From: Bacteroidota bacterium
GTDB taxonomy: Bacteria; Bacteroidota; Bacteroidia; Chitinophagales; Chitinophagaceae
Assembly (NCBI GenBank): GCA_023433265.1
Contig: JAEZDR010000093.1
Span: 1 to 18,384, forward strand
DNA: 18,384 nucleotides
Reading direction: 5' to 3'
Positions 7,720 through 14,788 of the stretch are shown piece by piece. The position numbers and the translations under genes are program-made. The notes beneath the pieces are model-generated. The model worked only from the letters and a program-made list of their open reading frames with translations, searched no databases and was not told where the DNA came from. The stretch's first letter is position 1. Each line of letters opens with the position of its first letter.

Positions 7720-7797
7720 GCATGCCTTCCCGTAAAGAAACGCAATGCCTTGCTTTCCAGGGCCTTTCAAGCGGCGGAAACTAAGATGAGATGAGGC

Positions 7798-7850
7798 AAC
7801 GACCTTGCTGGCAGCTACTGGTTCCTGTTCCGGGTCGTTAAGCTTTTTTT
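7798..7850 (+). terminator. Possible terminator with long loop
   Basis: AACGACC (7798-7804) and GGTCGTT (7833-7839) are perfect complements separated by 28 bases. AAGC and then seven T (7844-7850) follow. The long loop makes this a weak intrinsic terminator candidate on its own; the T-run position is what suggests it. Confidence 0.35.
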
Positions 7851-7876
7851 GTACAGCAGCAAGTGCTATAATAAAT

Positions 7877-7884
7877 TACATTTG
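7877..7884 (+). promoter_or_regulatory. Candidate -7 element for the parA operon
   Basis: TACATTTG matches TAnnTTTG exactly. The nearest TTTG (7848-7851) gives a 25-base spacer, longer than usual. An overlapping TGCTATAAT (7864-7872) resembles an extended sigma-70 -10 box but has no suitable -35. Transcription from the -7 element would start near 7890 and give a leader of about 65 bases. Confidence 0.5.
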
Positions 7885-7885
7885 C

Positions 7886-7914
7886 GAAGCTTGAACCGAA
7901 GTAAGCTTCGGTTC
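7886..7914 (+). promoter_or_regulatory. Overlapping hairpins in the parA leader
   Basis: GAACCGAAG (7893-7901) pairs perfectly with CTTCGGTTC (7906-7914) over a TAAG loop, giving a 9-bp stem. A competing pairing joins GAAGCTT (7886-7892) to AAGCTTC (7903-7909). No T-run follows, so it is not a terminator. As DNA it could be an operator for ParA/ParB autoregulation, and as RNA a leader structure; both roles are inference. Confidence 0.55.
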
Positions 7915-7955
7915 CAGGAGTTTGTGTATTTCAACCCCAGAACTTATTAGGAATA

Positions 7956-8756
7956 ATGGCTAGAATTATAGGTGTAGCAAATCAGAAAGGTGGCGTAGGA
8001 AAAACTACCACAGCAATTAATCTCGCTGCCAGTTTTGCAGTGCTTGAATATAAAACTTTACTCATAGATGCTGACCCACAGGCCAATAGCACTACCGGAG
8101 TAGGGTTCGATCTTCATAATATTACCACCAGTCTTTACGACTGTATGGTAAATAATACTCCTGCACAGGAGGTAATATTAAAAAGCGACATTCCTTACCT
8201 CGACCTCATCCCCTCCCACATCGACCTTGTTGGTGCCGAAATTGAGATGATCAACTATCCAAACAGGGAAATGGTGATGAAAAACATCTTTGAGGACATC
8301 AGGAACCAATACGACTTCATCGTAATTGATTGTTCACCTTCTCTCGGCCTTATCACAGTTAACTCGCTTGTAGCCGCAGACAGTGTTATCGTGCCTGTAC
8401 AGTGCGAGTTCTTCGCCCTGGAAGGGTTAGGAAAACTACTTAACACCATCAAAATCGTCCAAAACAGGCTAAATCCCTCTCTCGCTATCGAGGGGATTTT
8501 GATGACAATGTATGATGGCAGGCTGCGCTTATGCAACCAGGTGGTTAGTGAAGTAAGAAGACACTTTGACGAACTTGTCTTTACAACTATCATTCATAGA
8601 AACACTCGTCTTAGCGAAGCACCTAGTTTCGGCAAGCCTGTCGTTCTTTACGATTCAGATAGCAAGGGTGCTGTAAATTATCTGAACCTGGCAAAAGAAG
8701 TGTTGCAAAAAAACAACCTTACCCGGATCACACAGGAAGATCGAATCATAGAATAA
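7956..8756 (+). CDS. parA: Chromosome partitioning ATPase ParA (Soj)
   Basis: ParA is a deviant Walker-type ATPase that binds DNA non-specifically and, with ParB, moves the parS/origin region of the chromosome. The N-terminus MARIIGVANQKGGVGKTTTAINLAA contains the deviant Walker A KGGVGKTT (residues 11-18). LLIDADPQANST (36-45) and the Walker B-region FIVIDCSPSLGL follow, all typical of chromosomal Soj. At 266 residues with no N-terminal helix-turn-helix, it is the chromosomal rather than the P1-plasmid type. parB follows 32 bases later on the same strand. A promoter candidate and a strong leader hairpin lie just upstream. The cluster with dapB and the lack of any rep gene or mobile element nearby support a chromosomal location. 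Confidence 0.97.
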   Translation: MARIIGVANQKGGVGKTTTAINLAASFAVLEYKTLLIDADPQANSTTGVGFDLHNITTSLYDCMVNNTPAQEVILKSDIPYLDLIPSHIDLVGAEIEMINYPNREMVMKNIFEDIRNQYDFIVIDCSPSLGLITVNSLVAADSVIVPVQCEFFALEGLGKLLNTIKIVQNRLNPSLAIEGILMTMYDGRLRLCNQVVSEVRRHFDELVFTTIIHRNTRLSEAPSFGKPVVLYDSDSKGAVNYLNLAKEVLQKNNLTRITQEDRIIE

Positions 8757-8788
8757 TAAGTGGATTTTAGACGAAGAAAATATTGATA

Positions 8789-9706
8789 ATGTCAGCACCA
8801 AAGCCAAATAAAGATGCACTAGGTAAAGGAATAAGGTCTTTACTTCAAAACATAGACGCAGATCTTAAGACCACCGCAGGCAACCTGTCGCCTAAGGTTG
8901 TTGCTGAAACCACGGGTATCAATCGTGTTGCCCTTGATAAAATTGAAGTTAACCCCAAAAACCCCCGTCACGATTTTGACGAAGATGCGTTAAAAGAACT
9001 GGCTGCGTCTATCAAGATCCATGATATTATTCAACCGCTCACAGTATCGCAGCTGCCTAACGGAAAGTACCGTCTTATAGCTGGAGAGAGGAGGTTTCGT
9101 GCGGCTAAAATGGCTGGCATTAAAGATGTACCGGCTTATGTGCGGCATGCAGACGACCAACAGCTTTTAGAGCTTGCGCTACTGGAAAACTTGCAACGCG
9201 AAGACCTGAATGCCATTGAAATAGGCCTTAGTTATAAGCGGATGATGGACGAACTTTCCTACACACAGGAGCAAGTGGCAGAACGCATGGGAAAGGAAAG
9301 AAGCACGGTAACAAATTATATCCGCCTCCTTAAACTTCCTCCCGATATACAATTAGCTGTGCGCAACGGTAAGATTAGCATGGGCCACGCACGCGCCCTG
9401 GTAAATATCGACACGGTTGACAGGCAGTTATTTGTTTTTACCGAAATAGAAAAAAACCAGTTAAGCGTAAGGCAAACGGAAGAACTTGTGAGAAAGATGT
9501 ACAAAAGCCAGTCAGGCGGTTCGCCTGCTACTAAACACGACCTTCCACCGGCCTATAAAAGGATACAGGACAACCTGGCCACCCACTTTGGCACAAAAGT
9601 TAAACTTGCACATACAAACAAAGGAAAAGGTAGCATTACGATAGAATATTATTCCCTCCAGGAACTAAATAAGCTCCTGGAACAGATGAATATAGATGTA
9701 AATTAA
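8789..9706 (+). CDS. parB: Chromosome partitioning protein ParB (Spo0J)
   Basis: ParB is the parS-binding CTPase clamp that loads and spreads on origin-proximal DNA and stimulates ParA. A TTG at 8783 is in frame, but the ATG at 8789 is the natural start (MSAPKPNKDALGKGIRSLL, the conserved N-terminal ParA-contact region). The CTP-binding motifs are GERRFRA (99-105) and ENLQRED (133-139). The helix-turn-helix covers roughly 158-184 (YTQEQVAERMGKERSTVTNYIRLL). The C-terminal part after residue 240 is a basic linker plus the dimerisation segment. The 305-residue length is normal. Its TAA directly abuts the ATG of the next gene, so translation is probably coupled. No perfect parS site was found in this window. 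Confidence 0.97.
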   Translation: MSAPKPNKDALGKGIRSLLQNIDADLKTTAGNLSPKVVAETTGINRVALDKIEVNPKNPRHDFDEDALKELAASIKIHDIIQPLTVSQLPNGKYRLIAGERRFRAAKMAGIKDVPAYVRHADDQQLLELALLENLQREDLNAIEIGLSYKRMMDELSYTQEQVAERMGKERSTVTNYIRLLKLPPDIQLAVRNGKISMGHARALVNIDTVDRQLFVFTEIEKNQLSVRQTEELVRKMYKSQSGGSPATKHDLPPAYKRIQDNLATHFGTKVKLAHTNKGKGSITIEYYSLQELNKLLEQMNIDVN

Positions 9707-10390
9707 ATGCTGAAGCAGCTTTTTATACTTGTTTTCATTAGCACGTCCATGTTTGCCAGTGCGCAAAAGACAGACTCTTTGCCTGGAGCTACTACTGCTA
9801 TTGCCGACTCAATTATAATCCCTGCCGTAGTGCCTGCAATGGGAACACCTAAGGTAACCAAAGCACCTCCTCCGCCACCAACGTGGAAACCAAATCCCAG
9901 GAAGGCCACAATCTATAGCGCTATGTTCCCGGGTCTTGGACAATTTTACAATCGTGAACCCTGGTGGAGAATCGGCCTGGTTTACGCCGCCGTAAGTATT
10001 CCGGCAATTTTCTTCGTTGATAATAATATTTGGTACCACCGTGCAAGAGTCGCTTATGAGATCAAGGTAAATGAGCAGGTTGACAGGTACCCGGAAATCC
10101 ATGAACAATTGCAAAGGCTGGATGCCCCATCTATTCAATTCTATCGAAACGAGTTTAGGAAAAACAGGGACTACTCTGCATTGTTCTTCATCCTTGCCTG
10201 GGGTTTAAATGTTGTTGATGCCACCGTGTACGCTCACCTCAAAGGCTTCGATGTAACAGATGACCTTTCCATACAAATAAAGCCGACCATAGATCCTTCA
10301 AGTGGGGCAGCGGGCGCTTCACTGGTACTTTTGCAAACTGGCAATAAGAAGAAGATTAAACATTACGCATCGCTCTCAACCACTAAGTAA
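9707..10390 (+). CDS. DUF5683 domain membrane protein
   Basis: This is a protein of unknown function that commonly sits between parB and dapB in Bacteroidota. Residues 1-19 are a Sec signal peptide (MLKQLFILVFISTSMFASA). A proline-rich linker (KAPPPPPTWKPNPRKA, about 46-65) leads to the DUF5683 core: ATIYSAMFPGLGQFYNREPWWRIGLVYAAVSIPAIFFVDN, with one or two membrane-compatible segments, and a later segment FFILAWGLNVVDATVYAHLKGFDV. The glycine-rich FPGLGQFYN motif recalls small TM2-like membrane modules. The ATG directly follows the parB stop with no gap, and dapB starts 5 bases after this gene. Conservation of the position suggests a link to cell-cycle or envelope work, but no activity is established. 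Confidence 0.85.
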   Translation: MLKQLFILVFISTSMFASAQKTDSLPGATTAIADSIIIPAVVPAMGTPKVTKAPPPPPTWKPNPRKATIYSAMFPGLGQFYNREPWWRIGLVYAAVSIPAIFFVDNNIWYHRARVAYEIKVNEQVDRYPEIHEQLQRLDAPSIQFYRNEFRKNRDYSALFFILAWGLNVVDATVYAHLKGFDVTDDLSIQIKPTIDPSSGAAGASLVLLQTGNKKKIKHYASLSTTK

Positions 10391-10395
10391 AGAAT

Positions 10396-11112
10396 ATGAA
10401 AATAGCGCTTATCGGCTATGGCAAAATGGGGCACGCTATTGAAGAAATTGCCATTTCCCGCGGACATGAAATCGTTGCGAAAATAAACCGGAACAATACG
10501 GATAATCTCGATAACCTTGAAAACTCAGGAGCAGACGTAGCCATTGAATTTACCAGCCCTGTAAGTGCAGAACAAAACATCAGGAAATGCTTAACTGCAA
10601 ACATTCCCGTAGTTTCAGGAACAACAGGATGGGTGAAAGAGTTGAAAACGATAGAGGAGCTTTGCATCAAAGTAAATGGAGCTTTTCTGTATGCAAGCAA
10701 TTTCTCTGTTGGAGTAAACATCTTCTTCAAACTTAATACGCTTTTGGCAACGTGGATGAATGGTCACCTGGAATATGATGTAACTATCAATGAAGTTCAT
10801 CACACCCAAAAGAAAGATGCTCCTAGTGGCACCGCAATTAGCCTGGCTGAACAGGTTATCTGTAAACTGGACCGCAAATCAAGGTGGGTAAATGATACTC
10901 CTTCTGATCCATCTGCGCTTTTGATTACTAGTGAAAGGATAGATCCTGCTCCGGGAACGCACACCGTCAAATACACCTCAGCCATCGATGATATCGTAAT
11001 CACCCATGAAGCCCATAGCCGGAAAGGATTTGCTCAGGGTGCAATCCTGGCTGCCGAATTTTTGAAAAACAAAAAAGGGATTTTTACGATGGCAGATGTG
11101 CTTTCCTTATAA
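10396..11112 (+). CDS. dapB: 4-hydroxy-tetrahydrodipicolinate reductase DapB
   Basis: DapB reduces 4-hydroxy-tetrahydrodipicolinate with NAD(P)H in the lysine/meso-diaminopimelate pathway, which supplies peptidoglycan precursors. The N-terminal Rossmann motif is LIGYGKMGHAI (residues 5-15). EFTSP (51-55) and SGTTGW (74-79) contact the cofactor and substrate. The catalytic signature HHTQKKDAPSGTA covers 135-147, with H135/H136, the lysine pair and the substrate-binding PSGT. At 238 residues it is shorter than the E. coli enzyme but normal for Bacteroidota. It is the last gene of the parA operon here. Its TAA overlaps by six bases with the 3' end of the convergent barrel gene. The usual follower lepB is not present downstream. 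Confidence 0.96.
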   Translation: MKIALIGYGKMGHAIEEIAISRGHEIVAKINRNNTDNLDNLENSGADVAIEFTSPVSAEQNIRKCLTANIPVVSGTTGWVKELKTIEELCIKVNGAFLYASNFSVGVNIFFKLNTLLATWMNGHLEYDVTINEVHHTQKKDAPSGTAISLAEQVICKLDRKSRWVNDTPSDPSALLITSERIDPAPGTHTVKYTSAIDDIVITHEAHSRKGFAQGAILAAEFLKNKKGIFTMADVLSL

Positions 11113-11117
11113 AGGAA
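11103..11117. repeat. Small inverted repeat at the dapB/barrel-gene convergent end
   Basis: TTCCTT (11103-11108) and AAGGAA (11112-11117) flank ATA, and the sequence contains both opposing stop codons. The stem is short and AT-rich, with no T-run, so its value as a terminator is doubtful. Confidence 0.35.
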
Positions 11118-11625
11118 GGTTGTAACCCACCTTAAGTTCAATCCAGCCAGCCGTAACGTATGGCTTCTTTAGATTCACGCCCTGGTAACCGAGTTCCACC
11201 TCAATGTGTTGTTCGGAAAACTTAATTCCAGCACCTGCGCCATAAGTAAACTTTGTTTCAGAAGCAAACATTCCATCGTTATTGATGATTGCAAAACCGG
11301 CATCGCCATATACGAACATGTATTCTTCAACAAAATAGTGCCGCAGGCCAAACTTGAATGGGATGTATGTTAGGTTTCCAAACTTGTTTCCTGGCTTTTT
11401 GAAAAACTGCATATAGCCTACGCGCCCTGTCAGGTAGGTATTTAAAACAGAAATACCGCCGCCTACCTGTGCCCCCGCCCCAAAGCTGTATGCATTTGAG
11501 AAATCCTTACCAAATGGTAAAGCAAAACTACCGCTACCATTCACGTACATATAACTTTCCTGGGCTGATGCCTTATGCGTAAACAAAGCAAGGAACAGGC
11601 ATATTGTAGTTAGGTTTTTAAGCAT
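11107..11625 (-). CDS. Small outer-membrane beta-barrel protein
   Basis: This is probably an outer-membrane protein of the OmpA/OmpX-like eight-strand barrel type; its function is unknown. An in-frame ATG at 11649 exists, but the ATG at 11625 gives a cleaner Sec signal (MLKNLTTICLFLALFTHKASAQ, cleavage after ASA). The mature part is made of alternating polar/aromatic strands separated by short turns, such as YSFGAGAQVGGGISV, LTGRVGYMQFF, YIPFKFGLRHYF, MFVYGDAGFAI, FTYGAGAGIKF, IEVELGYQGV and WIELKVGYNL. The repeated GAGA/GYQ pattern and glycine-aromatic alternation are typical of such barrels. It is divergent from a second barrel gene, with a 14-bp palindrome between them. It ends by overlapping dapB. 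Confidence 0.8.
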   Translation of the reverse strand: MLKNLTTICLFLALFTHKASAQESYMYVNGSGSFALPFGKDFSNAYSFGAGAQVGGGISVLNTYLTGRVGYMQFFKKPGNKFGNLTYIPFKFGLRHYFVEEYMFVYGDAGFAIINNDGMFASETKFTYGAGAGIKFSEQHIEVELGYQGVNLKKPYVTAGWIELKVGYNLPL

Positions 11626-11704
11626 CTTCCTGGTGAATAACTCTCTCATATCAGCTCAATGTGTTTCAACGTGTCCACCGGCAAGAATGGATTAGTTCTT
11701 GCAG

Positions 11705-11718
11705 ATTTTGATCAAAAT
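11705..11718. promoter_or_regulatory. 14-bp perfect palindrome between divergent barrel genes
   Basis: ATTTTGATCAAAAT is fully self-complementary. It lies 12 bases before the ATG at 11731 and about 80 before the minus-strand start at 11625. It could bind a dimeric regulator controlling both genes. It lacks the four-base gap of FNR sites. Confidence 0.5.
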
Positions 11719-11730
11719 AAACGAATATAA

Positions 11731-12447
11731 ATGAAAACAGCAATAAGTTTTGCAACCTGTCTGCTCATTGCAACTTCTGCTGTGGCGCAAAATAACATCA
11801 TTAAATTAAATGTTAGCTCTGCTGTTTTAAAGAATTTTCATGTTCAGTATGAACGGCAGGTTAGCGAGAAGAAATCCTTTGCCATAGGCCTGCGCTACCA
11901 GCCGGCCGCAGTCATTCCTCTCAGGCAGTTCCTTGATGGTTATATTGCCAACAGCGACGTACACCTTGGGAGCTTTATCACTTCTAACTTTTCCATCACT
12001 CCTGAGTTTAGATTTTATGCTGGTAAAAGGGGTGGCCTCACCGGCTTTTATGTAGCGCCGTACCTCCGCTTCGCAAAATGGAGTGGGAATTTGCCGGTAA
12101 GCTATGAATCAGAAACCGAAAAACGACAGGTGGCGCTCAAGGGCTCGATCAATTCGTTTAGCGGAGGTATCATGGTTGGCAGTCAGTATAACCTTTCCAG
12201 TCGGCTTGTTTTCGATTGGTGGATAGCTGGCGGACACATTGGCTTGTCTTCTGGAAATGGAAGTTATACAACAAGCCCTGCCATGAACAGGTCCGAGCAG
12301 GAAATTCTGAGGAACAAACTTTCTGATCTCGATTTTTGGTTTGTCAGGTTCAAAGCCGATGTAGGCCCTAACGGAGGCACTGCTACTACCAATGGCCTAT
12401 GGGCCGGGGTCAGAGCCTTTGGTTTCAACCTCTGCTACCGTTTTTAG
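11731..12447 (+). CDS. Outer-membrane beta-barrel protein, DUF3575-like
   Basis: This is probably an outer-membrane barrel of unknown role. Residues 1-19 are a Sec signal peptide (MKTAISFATCLLIATSAVA, cleavage before QNN). The segment IIKLNVSSAVLKNFHVQYERQVSEKKSFAIGLRYQP resembles the start of DUF3575 proteins, in which the phrase 'KLN...LKNFslQYEr' is characteristic. Later strands include ITPEFRFYAGKRGGLTGFYVAPYLRFAKW, VGSQYNLSSRLVFDWWIAGGHIGL and WAGVRAFGFNLCYRF. The C-terminal phenylalanine is the usual BAM-recognition end of barrels. The 238-residue length fits eight to ten strands. It is divergent from the other barrel gene and ends two bases from the threonine dehydrogenase stop. The DUF assignment is by pattern memory, not a search. 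Confidence 0.75.
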   Translation: MKTAISFATCLLIATSAVAQNNIIKLNVSSAVLKNFHVQYERQVSEKKSFAIGLRYQPAAVIPLRQFLDGYIANSDVHLGSFITSNFSITPEFRFYAGKRGGLTGFYVAPYLRFAKWSGNLPVSYESETEKRQVALKGSINSFSGGIMVGSQYNLSSRLVFDWWIAGGHIGLSSGNGSYTTSPAMNRSEQEILRNKLSDLDFWFVRFKADVGPNGGTATTNGLWAGVRAFGFNLCYRF

Positions 12448-12449
12448 CT

Positions 12450-13400
12450 TTACATTCCTGCTTTTAGGTTCTGTAGCATGTCGCGGGTCATTGCCGGCAG
12501 ATCATACTCGTGCTTCCAGCCCCAATCTTTACGAGCCACGCTGTCATCAATACTCTGAGGCCAGCTATCGGCTATCGCCTGGCGATAATCCGGTTGATAC
12601 GTAGTAACAAATCCAGGTACGAGCTTAGCTATTTCTGCAGTAATCTCCCGGGGAGAAAAACTCATGGAGGAAAGGTTATAGGAGGTCCTCACCGAAATCT
12701 TTTCAGCCGAGGCTTCCATCAGCTCAATCGTAGCCCTTATGGCGTCCGGCATATACATCATTGGCAGGTAGGTGTCCTCGCTTAAAAAGCATTCGTATCT
12801 ACCTCTTTGAAGGGCTTCATGGTATATTTCCACCGCATAGTCCGTAGTTCCCCCGCCCGGTGCAGATTTATAACTGATCAACCCAGGATATCTTACACTC
12901 CGTACATCCACACCATAACGTTGAAAATAGTAATTGCACCAAAACTCACCGGCGTACTTACTGATTCCATAAACAGTAGTAGGCTCTATGATGGTTTGCT
13001 GAGGACAATCCTGTTTGGGAGACGTTGGTCCAAACACTGCAATGCTGCTGGGCCAGTAAACCTTATGCAATTTTTCTTCTCTCGCTATGTCCAGAAGGTT
13101 TAACAGCCCCTGCATATTTAAGTTCCAGGCAAGATTAGGATTCTTTTCACCGGTTGCTGAAAGGATAGCAGCAAGTAGGTATACCTGTGTTATGTTTTGC
13201 CGGATGATTTGCACATGCAGCATTTCTTTGTTCATTACATCCATGCTAACATAAGGGCCTGTTCCTTTCAACAATGGATTTTCCTCCCGCAGGTCCGATG
13301 CCACTACATTAGCATCTCCATACATCTTCCTCAAAGCAAGTGTCAACTCAACTCCTATTTGCCCGCAAGCTCCAATGACCAATATCTTTTCTTTCTGCAT
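12450..13400 (-). CDS. tdh: L-threonine 3-dehydrogenase, SDR (epimerase-like) type
   Basis: This enzyme oxidises L-threonine with NAD+ to 2-amino-3-ketobutyrate in threonine catabolism toward glycine and acetyl-CoA. It belongs to the extended SDR family, unlike the zinc-dependent enzyme of E. coli. The NAD-binding motif is GACGQIG (residues 10-16), and catalytic Y144-GIS-K148 follows the serine segment PSSI (117-120). GGGTTDYAVEIYHEALQRGRYECFLSEDTYLPMMYMPDAI is the part that separates SDR threonine dehydrogenases from UDP-glucose 4-epimerases. The 316-residue length is typical. The start codon is 20 bases from a perfect -7 element. The partner gene for glycine C-acetyltransferase is not in the window. 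An alternative epimerase activity is unlikely. Confidence 0.9.
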   Translation of the reverse strand: MQKEKILVIGACGQIGVELTLALRKMYGDANVVASDLREENPLLKGTGPYVSMDVMNKEMLHVQIIRQNITQVYLLAAILSATGEKNPNLAWNLNMQGLLNLLDIAREEKLHKVYWPSSIAVFGPTSPKQDCPQQTIIEPTTVYGISKYAGEFWCNYYFQRYGVDVRSVRYPGLISYKSAPGGGTTDYAVEIYHEALQRGRYECFLSEDTYLPMMYMPDAIRATIELMEASAEKISVRTSYNLSSMSFSPREITAEIAKLVPGFVTTYQPDYRQAIADSWPQSIDDSVARKDWGWKHEYDLPAMTRDMLQNLKAGM

Positions 13401-13419
13401 GTCAAAAAGTTATGAGGTG

Positions 13420-13427
13420 CAAAAATA
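13420..13427 (-). promoter_or_regulatory. -7 promoter element for threonine dehydrogenase
   Basis: On the minus strand, TATTTTTG (13427 down to 13420) matches TAnnTTTG exactly and ends 19 bases before the ATG at 13400. The expected -33 position (about 13447-13452) holds CGTTTC, not TTTG, so the -33 element is degenerate. Confidence 0.5.
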
Positions 13428-13589
13428 GAGGGGCGGTGGCAAGAAAGAAACGACTTTGCTCAGGTTAATTATCAGAAATTCAATAAGAACTTTGAAGGTC
13501 TAAGGTTTTTCTTCCTCCGTATTACATGAACCACCGGGCAGCATTTGGGTAGAAGTATCCCTGATTCAGCCATCCCCTAACGCTTTGGC

Positions 13590-13601
13590 ATCTAATTAGA
13601 T
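13590..13601. promoter_or_regulatory. 12-bp palindrome upstream of the AI-2E family gene
   Basis: ATCTAATTAGAT is perfectly self-complementary and lies 29 bases before the ATG at 13631. The arm can be extended by a G-C pair after one mismatch (13588/13603). It is a candidate operator; no regulator is apparent and no TAnnTTTG promoter is found nearby. Confidence 0.35.
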
Positions 13602-13630
13602 ACTAAGTTGCGGTCGCTTTATACCATATT

Positions 13631-14788
13631 ATGCAATACAATAACATGCCTCTTACAGTTCGCCGCTCCGTTGAAGTTGTGGGGCTGCTGGCTGTAGGTT
13701 ATATTTTCATCAAAGGCCGGGATATTATAATGCCGTTTATCCTGGCTGGGTTCCTGGCTTTAATGTTAATGCCTATTTACCGCAAGCTCACAGGCTTCGG
13801 GATACCTAAAACAGTTGCTATTTTAGTCTCCGTAATAACCCTTATCCTAATAGTTTCAGGCATAACCGTTCTACTTAGTTTCCAGGTAGCGGGGCTGCTA
13901 AATGATGTTCCACAAATGCAAAAGAATTTAAACGCGCATTGGAATAGCATCAGCCATTGGATAGCCGATCAATGGAACATCCCCATCCGCAAACAACTGG
14001 ATGTGATTAACAAGCAGCTAAATGGTCTAACCAACAATATCATTGGCCTTCTCCAGGGTGCAGCCGTATCATTAAGCGGAGTGTTTGTATTTATAGGCCT
14101 GGTACCTATTTACATCTTCCTCATTATGAGTTACAAGGAACAGCTAAGCGAGTTTGTCTTCCTATGGTTTAAAAAAGATAGTCACCACAAAGTAGATCAA
14201 TCTTTTCATGAAACGCAGGTGATAGTTAAATACTACCTGGGGGGATTGCTGATCCAAATTACTTACCTCACCATCTTGTTAGGAGGTGCTTTGTTCTTGT
14301 TTGGCATCAAGCACGCATTGCTTATTGGCCTCGTGTTCGCCATTCTTAACCTTGTGCCGTACATAGGTGCTTTAATTGGAAATATCATTGGTGTGCTGGT
14401 TACGCTTACAAGTTCGCAACAACTTTGGCAGGTTTGGGTAGTGCTGGGTACTATAGCAGTCGTTCAGTTTTTAGACAACAACATTCTTATGCCCCGGATC
14501 GTAGGGTCTAAAGTAAAAATAAACGCCCTGGCAAGCATTGCCGGCATCATTATAGGCGGAGCAATGGCAGGCGTTGCAGGTATGTTTTTGTCAATTCCCA
14601 TTATGGCAGTCCTCAAAATCGTTTTCGATAAAAGCGAAAGCCTCTGCCAGTGGGGTGTCTTGCTGGGCGAGCCCGATGCCGCAAAAAACAAGAACGACAA
14701 TAGCCAGGGGGTTGTAGACAAAATAAAAAATACTTTAGCAGAACAGCGTGACGATGAGCTTAACGATAAACGTTCAACCGAGAGCTAA
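13631..14788 (+). CDS. AI-2E family transporter (PerM/DUF20-like membrane protein)
   Basis: This is a polytopic inner-membrane protein of the AI-2 exporter family. Family members are proposed to export autoinducer-2 or act as sodium/proton antiporters; the sequence does not choose. Hydrophobic segments lie near residues 14-50 (two), 60-86, 148-167, 203-225, 228-258, 265-282 and 300-333. Family hallmarks are NLVPYIGALIG (240-250), LDNNILMPRIVGSKVKINALA (281-301) and GVAGMFLSIPIMAVLKIVFD (314-333). The soluble part at about 90-145 matches the family's extracytoplasmic insert. The charged tail of about 40 residues is polar and likely disordered. The start at 13631 (or the ATG five codons on) is reasonable. 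The gene stands alone and is followed by interleaved inverted repeats. Confidence 0.9.
   Translation: MQYNNMPLTVRRSVEVVGLLAVGYIFIKGRDIIMPFILAGFLALMLMPIYRKLTGFGIPKTVAILVSVITLILIVSGITVLLSFQVAGLLNDVPQMQKNLNAHWNSISHWIADQWNIPIRKQLDVINKQLNGLTNNIIGLLQGAAVSLSGVFVFIGLVPIYIFLIMSYKEQLSEFVFLWFKKDSHHKVDQSFHETQVIVKYYLGGLLIQITYLTILLGGALFLFGIKHALLIGLVFAILNLVPYIGALIGNIIGVLVTLTSSQQLWQVWVVLGTIAVVQFLDNNILMPRIVGSKVKINALASIAGIIIGGAMAGVAGMFLSIPIMAVLKIVFDKSESLCQWGVLLGEPDAAKNKNDNSQGVVDKIKNTLAEQRDDELNDKRSTES

Larger units (their letters stand above)
7448..7955. other. 508-bp structured gene-free region upstream of parA
   Basis: No convincing gene lies here. Two minus-strand open frames (7415-7723 and 7474-7770) read through the 11-bp repeats and give low-complexity peptides with no recognisable family. 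The region contains, in order: an odd palindrome (7503-7515), a tandem 11-bp repeat (7530-7592), a GC-rich hairpin with four T (7696-7719), a long-loop stem followed by seven T (7798-7850), a -7 promoter element (7877-7884), and overlapping hairpins in the presumed parA leader (7886-7914). No DnaA-box cluster and no parS consensus was seen. Confidence 0.75.

Noticed and set aside
7415..7770. Two minus-strand open frames in the gene-free region
   Set aside because: They read through the 11-bp repeats and give low-complexity repeated peptides (AGLPLVYR-type) with no family resemblance; one overlaps the metallo-hydrolase gene. They are products of the repeat, not genes.
7864..7872. TGCTATAAT as a sigma-70 extended -10 promoter for parA
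   Set aside because: It matches the E. coli consensus by eye, but the host phylum uses TAnnTTTG promoters and no -35 lies at a workable distance. The overlapping TACATTTG is preferred.
7456..7955. Replication origin or integrative-element end next to parA
   Set aside because: No DnaA boxes, integrase, tRNA gene, target duplication or rep gene is visible; the surrounding genes are normal housekeeping genes.
11662..11678. parS-like sequence TGTTTCAACGTGTCCA
   Set aside because: The left half resembles parS, but an extra base breaks the CACGTG centre and the right half does not match. It is not a credible ParB site without binding data.
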